The notes under the pieces were generated by a model. It worked only from the letters and a program-made list of their open reading frames with translations, had not been told where the DNA came from and made no database searches. Position numbers and translations under genes: made by a program. Shown here piece by piece: positions 34,372 to 45,249 of a DNA stretch of 64,000 nt (the stretch's first letter is position 1; every line of letters starts with the position of its first letter). Origin of the DNA: Hyposmocoma kahamanoa (taxonomy: Eukaryota > Arthropoda > Insecta > Lepidoptera > Cosmopterigidae); contig NW_020653337.1 of the NCBI RefSeq assembly GCF_003589595.1, forward strand, positions 6,156,217-6,220,216, read 5' to 3'.

Positions 34372-34490
34372 TGAAAAGATGAGTGATGCGAATGAAGCTT
34401 CATACTTGACACTTGTCTTTTAATTTTGTCGAATATTACTTATTTGACAGTAATTGTTTCGGACGGAGATCGAGAGTAGACCCCCTGATC
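34372..34490. repeat. MITE-F partial copy
   Basis: GAATGAAGCTTCATACTTGA, then CTTATTTGACAGTAATTG and TTTCGGACGGAGATC match the right half of the complete element at 38287-38484. Confidence 0.7.
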
Positions 34491-34499
34491 TTCGTTTAT

Positions 34500-35990
34500 C
34501 GTTTTTAACGACTTTTTTGCCGTAGCACCATCTGTGACAAATCTATTTCTTCGCTCAGACAGGTATCTTTACAACTACCAGCAGCGGACTAGAGACGTCG
34601 CTTCAATAATTGTAATTAGGTTTATTGAAATAACAAGGGGCCTATCACAACCTCTTAAAACAATATTATTTTAACTTTACATTTCGTACCATAACGCGTT
34701 TAAAGTAAGCTTATTCTAGTTAAAACTATGATGTTTTATTGGCAGCTTTGTGACTATTCATTCTCTCAGTTCGTACTATGACGTGACTTTAACATTAAAG
34801 TAACATTGCTCTTATGTCAAATTTAGCTATTTTAAAATAGTAACACGGATGCAATATTGTTTTCAGTTTTATTCTCTTAATATTGATTTGTAATGATTAA
34901 AAGTGAAGTTGAACTTATTTATTTACATAATATCTCTTCAATGTTTTGTATATTTTTTATATATGTGTGAATAGCACATGGCAATTAATTTTTCGTTAAA
35001 TAAAAATACGCGATGTTTATTTCGTAAAATTATAACAGCGCCATCTATATGCTCCTTGGCGAAACTAAGAGTTGACACTAGACTGTAGTTCTGAATTCGC
35101 AACGTGACTATCAAGACTCAGCTTGTTTTATTTATTTTTCTTCATGAAAATGCGGAATAATTATAGTAGTAATTTTAATAGATTTTATTATTACATATTT
35201 TTCTTTTCTTAACATTCAAAATTCTCTAAATGTAAATAACATTAAGTACTTAAACATATTACGATAAGACGATTCGGAACATCAAAAAAGAAAGAGATAG
35301 CATTATAATAGTTCACATAGCTTTATCTCTTTCCTATTTTTAGTAATGAATAGACAATATTGGGAAATCATTCGTTCTTTCAATCACTTTTGCAATGATA
35401 CATTACTTGGTTGATCTTTATGGTACAAATATGAGTAATATTATAATAAGCTTACTTTAAGCTTACATTGAAATAAGATTGTTTTGGTTGGTGGTTGGAA
35501 AGGTTTATAGTAGGCTCCCAGGATGTTTCACCGATATGATATTCAATTTTTTTTTTAAATTACTCCACTCGTTTGTTATAATACAATAAAACTTTACTAC
35601 TTGTACTTACTGAAAAACACCCACAAATAATTATAAAAATATTCTTAGAAATTAAATTTTGTTCTTATTTTTGTATAAAAAATTCTTTCAATTTGCAGTT
35701 AAGTAGACAATGCCCGTCAAGACAAGCTACCAATTCCTCATGATGACGTCAAGAATTATGGGGGCGAGAGGAAATCAATTCACTACACCGAATATTACGA
35801 GGGTGGCTACCCTTAGTCGGGGTTAGGAAAAAGACTTTACGGAGTCGTTTTGTTTCTTTTGTCTTTGGTTCAGACGATATGAAAAATATATAAAAAATAT
35901 TGTTGTTAATTACTTGCTTTGGTAACTAAGTCAAACAAAAAATAATATACAGAACTCCATTTGCTTATATTTATACTATATTTATTTTAT
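34500..35990. other. stretch with no recognised feature
   Basis: AT-rich with short homopolymer runs. No ORF, inverted termini or repeat match that I can support. Confidence 0.45.
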
Positions 35991-35995
35991 TTATA

Positions 35996-36195
35996 TGTGC
36001 CAGACAACCACAGTAGGAAATTCCCTGTAATATGAGTACCAGAGCAACGTAATTCACTCTGGGACACTTCCAAGAACACCCATACCAGAACCCATTTAGA
36101 CAAGTTAATTTTCCAAATTGGTCCTACTGGGAATTGAACTCAGGACCTCGGTATCCAGCGCCCACTATGTAAACCGTTAGGTCACCGCGGTTGTC
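35996..36195 (-). repeat. SINE-2, complete copy
   Basis: On the minus strand it has a tRNA-like head: CGCGGTGACCTAACGGTTTA (A-box region) and GAGTTCAATTCCCAGTAGGA (B box). The body runs through TGGGTTCTGGTATGGGTGTT and GTCTGGCACATATAAATAAA. It is a different tRNA-derived family from SINE-1. Confidence 0.8.
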
Positions 36196-36608
36196 AATGT
36201 TAGTCAAGTCTGTTATGAACTTATGAAGAATCATATAATAAATATATTAACAATAATTCTATTACTCTTCCTTTTTATATCCAGTCGTTGGGTTTGCTTC
36301 TTGGAGAGAGTGAACGTGTGTTGCAAAATTGTAAACAATTCAAATGTCTAAATTGTTATGTGATACACTGTTCAAAATTTTGCTATTTGATTGAAAAAAG
36401 GAACTTTATTAGATTGAATCAGTGTATCTTAAAATACCACTTCGCCTAGTTTAAATGACAGACTCGTTCATTGCTAGCTACCCTGATCCATAAATTAAAC
36501 ATTGTCATCTTTACTTAATAGATAGAATTTTGTTATGTTGTATTTCTGTAATTTGTATTTGTGGAAATAAATAAATTATTTTTATGTTCAGATTTTATAT
36601 ATTTATTA

Positions 36609-36768
36609 TGATACCAAGTGACGGGACGAACAAGTCGTGCGCCTGGTGGTAAGCGACACGCATGTCCACAACAGTTGCAGTGACTCTCAAAGCTTTAAAG
36701 TAAAGATCTGAAAGGCACTGCCACTGCACAAGTGCAAAAGTTCCATGTGCCTGTAATTTCTGTAATAC
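36609..36768 (+). repeat. REP-A copy 14 (3' truncated)
   Basis: Clean left end ATACCAAGTGACGGGACGAA, then the family sequence to CCATGTGCCTGTAATTTC. Confidence 0.9.
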
Positions 36769-37179
36769 TACTTAGTAACTATCTAGACGGCTAACCTATC
36801 ACAAGCTCGAATTTATTTTTTCCGAAACAACGTTTGTTCGAATTTTCATTACTCCGAAAACCGAATTATAACGCAACCGTTGTTCTTTCAGGATACGTTG
36901 TATGTTTATCGCAAAAACACGTTTAGGTTCGGTTAGGTTTAAAAGAAAAAGTATTTTTCTATCAAAATAACTTTCGAGGTTATGAAAATTCGAGCAAACG
37001 TTATTTCTGGGAAATGTCAGTTCGGACTACTGATAGGTAACCATTTAAACGAGCAATTGATCTAGAAACAGTGGACGGAATAGAAAGTAGATACATTCCG
37101 TAACATAATATAAATTCCGAAATATCCACAGTCATTCTTTTGTTTTCGTCATTTCTTCTGAATCACCAATTAATTTTAA

Positions 37180-37390
37180 ACTGCCTCCGTGGCCGAACGG
37201 TTACCACGCCGGACTGCCACGCAGAGGTCCCAGGTTCGATTCCCGGGCCGGGAGAAATATTTGTATGACCTACATTTATTTCTCTCGTGAGTTTGGGTGT
37301 AATTTGTGGTTGTGTATGTGTGTGTCCATGGCACCCGCGACACAAGGTTTCCCTAGTGCGGGGTTATGTTGAGTGTGTGCGTTATTATTT
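37180..37390 (+). repeat. SINE-1 copy 5, best preserved
   Basis: The head ACTGCCTCCGTGGCCGAACG (A box) and CCCAGGTTCGATTCCCGGGC (B box) are clean. The body follows with TTATTTCTCTCGTGAGTTTG, GTCCATGGCACCCGCG and CCCTAGTGCGGGGTTATG, and a short TTATTATT tail. This is the reference copy for the family here; any ORF over it is incidental. Confidence 0.92.
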
Positions 37391-37656
37391 ACTCCCAAAA
37401 GAGCACATGTCCTGTTCCCCATACTCAATTCTACTCGAGTCAGAGATAACGTTGCCCCCGGGATTCGCACCAGGTGAAGCCTTACTAACATCTCATTATT
37501 TATTTACCAATGTGTTCCTGTTACGATCGTGATTCTAATATTAAAATCGTCGAAAATTGCGAAATACGGTTGGGAATGTAATATTCCGTATGGTTAATAA
37601 AAAAGAAAAACCGAATTGAGGGGGCAGAAATATGTTTTGTGTATTGAGTTTGAGTT

Positions 37657-37868
37657 TTGTAGCAGTAGCAGAGTTCCTTGTGAAAAACTGCCACCTTACC
37701 TATTTCTGCCGCCAAGCAGTATTGTGAGCATTACTGCGTTTCCGTTTCAAAGGATCTGTTGAAAACACAGGCATATGGGACTTGTCAACTTATGTCTCAC
37801 AGTGACGGACACGGTGGCAGTGCCTCTCAGATCTTTAAGTGATTTAGAGCTCTGAGTGAGATCTTTTA
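37657..37868 (-). repeat. REP-A copy 15 (partial)
   Basis: Minus-oriented from TAGCAGTAGCAGAGTTCCTT to GATTTAGAGCTCTGAGTGAG; the AAGTGACGGG end is missing. Confidence 0.88.
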
Positions 37869-38286
37869 GAATTGAGGGGAGATAAGCTCCGATATAACGT
37901 TTCAAAAAGGTCTCATGATATGATTTCAGGGGTATTCTAGTCACGAATTGCTATAGACATTTCGTGAACAATACGGTAAACCACCTGCGCTTATACATTT
38001 TTAAATTTGATGCCACGATTGCTAAACCTTTTGTTAGAAAATCCCTATAAAATTACCAGAGAATTTGCGTATTTTAAACGAATATTCTGACTGAATAGGG
38101 TGAGAATCGAGGAACAAAGAAATTTGTATAAAAGAAGAGTTAAAATGAAAAATAACAGAATTATGTTGCTACAAAGTTTTAACGTAAGAAATCTTTATAG
38201 AAAGCCTGTTTTAAAATCTTGATAAATGAGCCTAGAAAATTAAGAAGAATCCAGAACAGGAAGATCATAATTATATACCTACACAA

Positions 38287-38484
38287 GAGGGGGTGTACTC
38301 CCGTTCTCCTTTCGATATCCGTCCGAAACAATTACGGCCAAAAAAGTAATAAACGACCAAATTAAAAACCGCATGATATTAATGAAGCTTCATACTTCAC
38401 ATTGTCTTTTGATTTGGTAGAGTTTTACTTATTTGATTGTAATTGTTTCGGACGGAATGTCGGACGGTGGACGGGGATAGACTC
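38287..38484. mobile_element. MITE-F, complete copy
   Basis: Left GGGGGTGTACTCCC..TCCGTCCGAAACAATTAC, right GTAATTGTTTCGGACGG..GGATAGACTCC. The arms are inverted over about 45 bp with an AT-rich centre. Non-coding. Confidence 0.78.
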
Positions 38485-38514
38485 CAAGACATTGATAAAT
38501 TCTGAAGGCATACT

Positions 38515-39060
38515 ACGTAGCGAGTAGTGGCGAGTCGAGTTATTTAACTCGGTTAACTCGAGTTACTCTTACTACGAGTCAACTCGAATTACTTTTTCAT
38601 GAACTCAAGCTAACTCGGTTCGGTGTCCGCCCCCGCGCCGGGTCGAATACTTCAATCATACAGCGCGTCGGTGACCTTCGGAGCACGCTCGAGTCGCGAG
38701 CGATGGGCGAGTCGAGTTATTTAACTCGAGTTACTCCCACAACGAGTCAACTCGAGCTACTTTTTGTGGACTCGAGCTAGCTCGGTTCGGTTCCCGCCGA
38801 GTCGAATATTTCATTCATACAGCGTATCGGCTATTCGTTCTCACACGATCGGTTCGGCGATCTTACAGCACGCTCGAGTCGCGATGGGCAGGCCGATCGT
38901 GCCCAGCTCGGTGAATCATCGGTTCGAGTTCTACTCGCGACTCGCGGTTAATTCGAGTTACTCAAGTCGAGTCGAGTTAACTCAAGTTGCAACTCGCGTT
39001 AGCAGTCACGTCAACTCGAGCAACTCGACTTGAAAACAATACAGCTCGTCCCATCGCTAA
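38515..39060. repeat. ACTCGAGT-rich composite repeat, partly duplicated
   Basis: A ~130 bp unit (GGCGAGTCGAGTTATTTAAC .. TCGAATAYTTCAWTCATACA) occurs at ~38528 and again at ~38706. Many further ACTCGAG/CTCGAGT palindromic words follow to 39035. The right boundary (GCTCGTCCCATCGCTAA) is the inverse of internal AGCGATGGGCGAGTCGAG, suggesting an inverted-repeat element. A frame of 89 codons across it is Ser-rich and probably fortuitous. Confidence 0.7.
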
Positions 39061-39599
39061 TAATACGTACTACGCATACAGACGGCCAGAGCTACCCAAA
39101 CTTTATAATAAAAATAATGATAATCATTTTATTTTTCAGACAACAAACAGCCGAGTTTTGTTTGTAAACAATGTTGATTCTTATAAACTATGTTAGTAGT
39201 ACTAAAAAATAATTTAAATTTAAATACATTTGAAATATAAATTATGGTTCATACGACGGAAGGCGAATTTCATCTACTGACAATGGTTTCCAGTGAAAAG
39301 ATTGTTCCGCTGCTGGTGCCGCTTGGAATGTTCGGTAGGATAGTAATTGTAATGTAGCCAGGAGAGTAGTAGGCTCCGCAGTGAGTTTAACGTTCAGAAT
39401 TCAAAAGGGTAAATAAATAGTGGTAATAAATCCAGTTTTATTAATATTATTCCCGTTTTATTAATATTTGTGATCTTTAAAATGTTTATCACACAAGAGA
39501 TTTTTGGTAACTGGTAAACGGTTCAAAAAAAATAACGACAAGACGTATTCACTACCGCGATCGGATAGGGAGTGACGATGGTACGAGACAAAATCAAAA

Positions 39600-39715
39600 T
39601 GGCGAGGCAAAGGAACTGTTAAAGAACGATTCAAAATTTAAAAACGAGTGGCCAGGTAGCGGAGAAAAGGTGATAAAAAGGTGGGATGACAATGTAAGGA
39701 GGTCACATCGTCACA
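39600..39715 (+). pseudogene. faint LINE C-terminal relict
   Basis: One frame gives EWPGSGEKVIKRWDDNVRRS, reminiscent of the GRPxxRWxDDx(V/I)xR segment of LINE polyproteins. A related stretch is at 53050-53150. Very diverged. Confidence 0.35.
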
Positions 39716-39726
39716 CCAGCATTGTG

Positions 39727-39850
39727 AATAAAGCATCCATCATCTTCATCATCATCATCAACCCATTTATAGATCCCACTGCTGGGCACGGGTCTCCTCT
39801 CAGGCGAAGATTTAGGCCATAGTCCGCCTGCTTCTTCTTATCGTGTCGAT
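39727..39850 (-). repeat. SINE-3 fragment with (ATC)n tail
   Basis: ATCATCATCATCAACCCATT, then GATCCCACTGCTGGGCACGG and TCTCCTCTCAGGCG, the reverse orientation of the conserved SINE-3 tail. Confidence 0.8.
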
Positions 39851-40483
39851 ATTCTTTTATTTTAGGGCTACATTGACCTGAATAGTACGTTGCTACCTTA
39901 AATGTGCTGTCCGTGGCCGCGTAGAGATCTACCCTCGTACAGGTATTATGACACAAGCGACACAACAGTAAGTGCTGCATGGACTGTGTTGGGGCACCGC
40001 AGTCACATTGGGTTTGACTAGTATCCCTGACGATTTGGATACGATATCGTTATCCAACAGCGTTTACGGAGTTAGTCAGTGAAATAGATTATAAGAAAAA
40101 TTAAAATCCTTCTATATATACGTTTTTAATACTTTAAAGGCCTAAAATATAGTAATTAGTCTTGATTGTTTATTATTAATTAATAAAATTGAACAAAATC
40201 CAGACTTTATTTAAAATAATAAGAGATTTCCATATTACATTCTTGCTATGTAAACAATGGGACGTTCGGTAACTTTTATTCGCTAACTGTGTTCTGAATA
40301 ACGATTGTAGCCTTTGCCGGTCGAGAAGCTCGAGTAATCGTACGGGTGTGACGTCGTTTCGATTCCGTTTCGAATACGATGTTGTGAATAAAAATGAAAA
40401 GAAATCGGTCGACAACTGAGTTATCGTAAGGTTCTGAATCGACCCTCTGAAACCTCATTTTCACATTGTCCGCCACGCCGACC

Positions 40484-40585
40484 CGATGAGGGTTGGGGAC
40501 TCCACACCTCTTCCGAGGGTTGTGGACCTTCTTTCGACATGTAGGTTTCTACACGATGTTTTCCTTCACCGAAAAGTTTACAATA
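40484..40585 (-). repeat. SINE-3 fragment
   Basis: GTTGGGGACTCCACACCTCT, then CGACATGTAGGTTTCTACAC and GTTTTCCTTCACCG, matching the SINE-3 body in reverse. Confidence 0.65.
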
Positions 40586-40778
40586 AATTTCAAATTAAAT
40601 CCTTATTCCTATCAACCCATCTTTAGTACAAAAATATTTTTCAAGTAAGAAGATGGATGCTTTATTCACGATAAAGTTTCGCTTGCTCCGTTGCTGTATA
40701 CTTAGAGCGCCTTCAAATTAGACGCTTATAAAAAACGCCGACCTCACTTCCAGAAGCACACATTGCTCACGTTTCTCT

Positions 40779-40838
40779 TAATATATATACATATATACAT
40801 ATATACATATATGAGATACATATATATATATATGAGAT
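40779..40838. repeat. ATATATAC microsatellite
   Basis: Alternating ATATATAC/ATATACAT units with one GAGATAC interruption, about 60 bp. Confidence 0.9.
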
Positions 40839-40859
40839 TTGTAAATTTGTTCGCAATAA

Positions 40860-41100
40860 CCAGAATTTGTTTAAAACGCCGTCAAAATTTTTATTACTTC
40901 ACAAAAATAGATTAATGCTTCCAATGTCAAGATCTCTACATTGCTCTCGCCCTCATGACATGACTACAAAAATTTATAATCAACTACCTGATGCCCTGAA
41001 AAACGAAACTAATTATAGAACATTTTTTTTTAAACTAAAAGAATTATTAATAAATAAATACTATTATGATATTAAAGAATTTTTGAACGGAACTCTTTAA
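40860..41100 (+). pseudogene. LINE C-terminal fragment
   Basis: A continuous plus-strand frame encodes FKTPSKFLLLHKNRLMLPMS and YNQLPDALKNE, then FKLKELLINKYYYDI before a stop. This is the conserved end of jockey/CR1-type ORF2 (YNxLPxxLK..FKxxLKxxL). Only ~77 codons remain and the tail is diverged. It sits inside a split MITE-C. Confidence 0.65.
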
Positions 41101-41417
41101 CAAAAACTTTTTGCATTTGAAAACAGCTCTTACTCTGTTCCCTTCTATTTTGTTGTGTCCGAAAGAGTCCATGATGTGTGAGCTTTCTATTAAATAGGAC
41201 CTTGTATACCATTGTGGAACGCAAATACCTAAGAATATTGTATTGTAAAGCGCTGCAGTGGCGTCTATGTGGCGCTGGAGAACGCCATTACTAATTTTTA
41301 TACAATATTTAGAAGCGCATCTGCAGCGCCACTGTCACACCACTACGCCAACTTAATTTTCTGGTCATCTACGTTTTTATTTTCGCAACATTAGTTTTTT
41401 GTTTTTTTTTCGAATGA

Positions 41418-41592
41418 CCATTACTGCGTCTCGGTTTTGAAGGGCACAGGCACATGGGACTTGTCAAATTATGTCTCAAGGTGACGAACGCAGTGGCAGC
41501 GACCTTTGAGCTGCACTGCAACTGTTTTGGATAGAGGCGTGTCGCTTACCATCAGACCCACGACTTGTTCGTCCCGCCACTAGGAATAATAA
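41418..41592 (-). repeat. REP-A copy 16 (partial)
   Basis: Minus-oriented from CCATTACTGCGTCTCGGTTT to CACGACTTGTTCGTCCCGCC, with a ~30 bp internal deletion. Confidence 0.85.
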
Positions 41593-41607
41593 AAGTAATA
41601 ATTTCAA

Positions 41608-41886
41608 TATAGAGTATTAAAAAAACTGACCTCAAAAGTTTGTGGAATTACATCTATTTGCCATGTTTTATTGAAATTGATTACCAGAAAGTGCGCGACA
41701 CTGAATTGATCTCCTAGTTTGCCACCCTTAGAGGTGTTCAAATTTAAATGAGAACAATACTGAGGTACCCTCTTTCCAACAAAAAGAGTCATCAAAATCG
41801 GTGCACCCTGGGGTTCTAACGTAACTAACATACATACAAAAAAAAAGAAATGCAGTCGAAAACCTTCGTTTTTTAAGTCTGTTAAA
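41608..41886 (-). repeat. REP-D copy 6
   Basis: Starts TTAAAAAAACTGACCTCAAA and ends TTCGTTTTTTAAGTCTGTTA. It retains CACCCTTAGAGGTG and CAACAAAAAGAGTCATC. Confidence 0.8.
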
Positions 41887-42589
41887 AAACAAAATAAGGC
41901 TATTTACATTTAAAACAGAAAATGACCTAAATATTTGGTTACGCCAACTAGTTCATTAAAGGTAAGGAAAGGTAATTTTTTTGTGTTCATGAAAGGTACC
42001 GAGATATTGTATAAAGTTAGTAGTGGCGAGGAGCCACACCACAGACACGTAAGTGCAGCGCTTCTACAAGCATCTAATTTGAAGGAGCCCTTGGTTCAAA
42101 ATCGTAATATTTTGCAATATACTGCATTATTATACAAAGGCAGCGACATGTAAAAGGTTTCACGCACACACAAGTCCCACAATATTTTCCCATAAACATC
42201 TTGACGTCGCGTAATTGCCTGACATCAATTGAAGCTATCCCCGCTATCCCCATGAAGAATGTAATCACGAGAGACAACAATCAATCATGCTACCCTGCAC
42301 TGATTCGCCATTGAGGTATAAATACATACCTAGATAAGAAACGTGTACGATAATTTACCTACAGTCTGCTATATGCGAGCGAGATTACAATGTTAAGCAA
42401 ATTTTGAAATATCTACCTTTGTGGTTAATATTGATTGATAAAAAAGTCCGTGCGGTATTAAAGCATAAATAAAAAGTATTAAAAAATAGACATCAATGTT
42501 TAATGAATTGTTGATTTACAATCTTTTGCCCTCTTTCGAGTAGTTTTACAAATCCTCATTCATAAAAAATCCTGTCTTAACATGTAAAA

Positions 42590-42960
42590 TACTTCTAAAG
42601 AGTCATTTTAATGGTCTCGTCACCATCAAAGCCGTGTCCTTTCAAAGAATTTTGTAAAGACTAAAAACAAAATCTGAAGGGGCTATGTCAGGCGAGTACG
42701 GTGAATGAGATAACAGATCCCAACCTTACTTCAGTAGCTTCTGACTGCTTTGTAAAATGTATGTCGTTTGCCAATATCATGATGAAATACGACATCTTTA
42801 CGATTCCACAGTTCTTGGATTTTGGTTTTTCATGAATTATGAACTGAAACCCATCCCAAGTATTCTTAAAAAAGTTATGCTACAATCTACAATGTTATTT
42901 TTAAAATGACCGTAGACAATATCACACAAAAATCTTTTTTTTTAAGTTAGCTACAGTGGC
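42590..42960 (-). pseudogene. antisense mariner relict of a second type
   Basis: Minus-strand frames give HHDIGKRHTFYKAVRS (second catalytic Asp region), WDLLSHSPYSPDIAPSDF (third Asp) and LYKIL..KGHGFDGDE. These follow the order of the C-terminal half of mariner transposases. The sequence differs from the 20 kb and 26 kb copies, so it is a separate lineage. Heavily frameshifted. Confidence 0.7.
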
Positions 42961-42999
42961 AAAAACCACGCGGACTTTTAAGCCAACACATTATTAACT

Positions 43000-43475
43000 G
43001 TATATATATAATGACTGAATACCGTTATTATGGTACTCATAGTATAAGGAATGCCTTGGTTTGAGATTAGGTGTCTGGCACATTATTATTGTAATAAAAC
43101 AGGTCACACTGTGGCAAGAAACGTGTTACTAATGATATAGTCGTTTAAAACATCTCTTCAGAATGTGATTTATTTCCAAATTTCCAATTCAATCGATAAC
43201 GATTGATTTGGAAATTGAGTCGTTGACGATAGTGATAACGCTATCAAATTATTTGAAAGTATTTCCACTCATATTTCACTACGTGGCTCACAAACTGCCA
43301 ACACTGATAGTAATTATTTACCATTATTTACATTGGCATTACATGACAATTTAGAAGGGTTCGAAGTGATAATTATTATTGACAATTATCATGATAATTA
43401 TTTAGATATTTATAAAATGTATTTGAAAAAAAAATGCTAGTGCTAGCAATGTCGTGGCATGTAATAATATAATAA
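43000..43475. other. stretch with no recognised feature
   Basis: AT-rich with short local inverted repeats (TTGACAATTATCATGATAAT near 43378). No gene seen. Confidence 0.4.
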
Positions 43476-43481
43476 CAATAT

Positions 43482-43689
43482 AATAACGCACACACTCAAC
43501 ATAGCCCCGCACTAGGGAAACCCTGTGTCGCGGGTGCCATGGACACACACATAGACAACCACAAATTACACCCAAACTCACGAGAGAAATAAATGTAGGT
43601 CATACAAATATTTCGCCCGGCCCGAGAATTGAACCTGGGACCTCTGCGTGGCAGTCCGGCATGGTAACCGTTCGGCCACGGAGGCAGTT
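43482..43689 (-). repeat. SINE-1 copy 6
   Basis: Well-preserved minus-oriented copy, TAACGCACACACTCAACATA through GGTAACCGTTCGGCCACGGA. Its head and B box (TTCAATTCTCG) are slightly diverged. Confidence 0.9.
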
Positions 43690-44230
43690 AATAAAGTTAT
43701 GTGTTTGTATCCGACATGTATCCAAACATGTGAAATCAAAAAATCCAAATCAATCTCAAAAAATTCACAAAGCAAAACGTTTTCCTAAAGATTTTTCTTC
43801 GTGTTTATATTTAATACAAAAATTGAAGAGGCAAAACTACAAATCAGCAAGGATAATTACCGGATAATTAAATTTATCGAATTATTATTAAAGAAAATAA
43901 ATATCTTGATAATTCACAAACTCTGCAAGTTAGACATTTACAATTCAGGCAAATGGCTTGACGATGTGGAGTTACCCGTTTACAAATTCAACTCACCCTT
44001 AACACTCATGATTGCACTCGCAGTGCGAACTATCTATCAATCACAGCCCCACTGATTCGCCGTTTACCAAAAGGTGCTAACAGCGTTCGTTTGTGATTAA
44101 TGATGTTTTACCTTTATATTGATGTCATTTTGATATAGGGCGTGGGAGACGTAAAGATTTATAATGTTCGAACTGGCTGGTAATGCCTGATGGGTTTCGA
44201 TTGTCTACCAATTTAAAGTTTATAATGTAA

Positions 44231-44545
44231 GTGCGTTCACCTTACTGCAGGCCGTTCTTTACTGGGTTTGCCTTGACGTGGCCGCCACTCCAGAACAAAC
44301 CAGCTCCATTGGCCATCAGCTCTCCTGCAGACATTCCCGTCTCACTGTTACTAAAGCTTACTGTTAGTTCTCTAACGTATGTCTTTCTTAGGAATTCGGT
44401 CTGTCTAGAGAAACCCCAAGCATAGCTCGCTCCAATGCACTTTGCACTACTTTAAATTTGTAGATGAGGCTTGTTGTTAATATCCACGTGCAGGCTCCGT
44501 AAGATACAACCGGTAGAACGCACTGGTTGAATGCCTTTGTTTTTA
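44231..44545 (-). pseudogene. antisense LINE reverse-transcriptase remnant
   Basis: The minus strand encodes AFNQCVLPVVSYGACTW, then LIYKFKVVQSALERAMLGVS. After a stop and frame shift comes SWFVLEWRPRQGK. The FNQCVLPVxxYGAxTW...ALERAMLGVSL...LEWRPR order is diagnostic of the LINE clade whose C-terminus also appears at 1718-1985. Non-functional. Confidence 0.82.
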
Positions 44546-45060
44546 GACTTTATGGTATTGACGACCTGAAGATGTGGCTAAGTTTCTCAAATGCCGTCCA
44601 GCCCGAGCAAATTTTGTAAGTATCATAAAATTATGAATGTATTTTTTTTTTCTATGTTAAAAAGTATAAATGGCGGCTGTATGTAACCTTTTAAGACCCT
44701 GCTAGACTACCACTATAATTTCGTTAACTTTATGGATCCATGCCTTTGTGTGGATGTCACTTGTAATACTTGCTAGTTAATGCATTAACTATTATGAAGT
44801 TTGATAAGAAAACTTGTAAATAGACAACTCTAACTCAGAAATTAAAAAATCGGGAAAATCATCTTTATTTGGATAATTTCCTTCCATGCAATAGGAAGCA
44901 GGGTTGAAAATTACCAAGACATTTATTTTCTTTGATAATTGTTATGATAATTGTCCAATATGTATCCGATAATTATCCATGCTGATCATATGCTGATTCT
45001 AGTTTTTCCTCTTTAATTTTTGGACTAAAAATGACAAACTGTGAGGAAACTTTAACTTTA

Positions 45061-45240
45061 ACTGCCTCGGTGGCCGGACGATTACCATGCTGGACTGCCA
45101 CGCAGAGGTCTCGGGTTCGATTCCCGGGACGAGAAAAATATTTGTATGGCCTACACTTATTTCTCCCGTGAGTTTATCTTGTGTGGCCATGGCACCCGTG
45201 ATACAGGATATCCCTAGTGAGGGTAATGAGTATGTGCATT
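45061..45240 (+). repeat. SINE-1 copy 7
   Basis: Plus-oriented ACTGCCTCGGTGGCCGGACG, CTCGGGTTCGATTCCCGGGA, CTTATTTCTCCCGTGAGTTT. The body between GAGTTT and CCATGGCACCC is shortened; it ends in an A-rich tract. Confidence 0.9.
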
Positions 45241-45249
45241 AAAAAAAAA

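Larger units (their letters stand above)
40702..41347. mobile_element. MITE-C copy 3, split by a LINE fragment
   Basis: Left end AGAGCGCCTTCAAATTAGAC..AAAAAACGCC, then ~500 bp of foreign sequence, then GCGCTGCAGTGGCG and the palindromic MITE-C interior to about 41347. The right terminus is missing; a separate right-end piece lies at 42055-42092. Confidence 0.6.

Noticed and set aside
37180..37390. Possible functional tRNA gene at the start of SINE-1
   Set aside because: The same head recurs in eight copies with a common non-tRNA body, so it is a SINE.
38764..39033. 89-codon plus-strand open frame rich in Ser and Arg
   Set aside because: Produced by palindromic CTCGAG repeats; no coding motif.
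42961..43475. Possible third mariner inverted terminus
   Set aside because: Short TTATCATGATAATTATT-type palindromes are expected by chance in AT-rich DNA.
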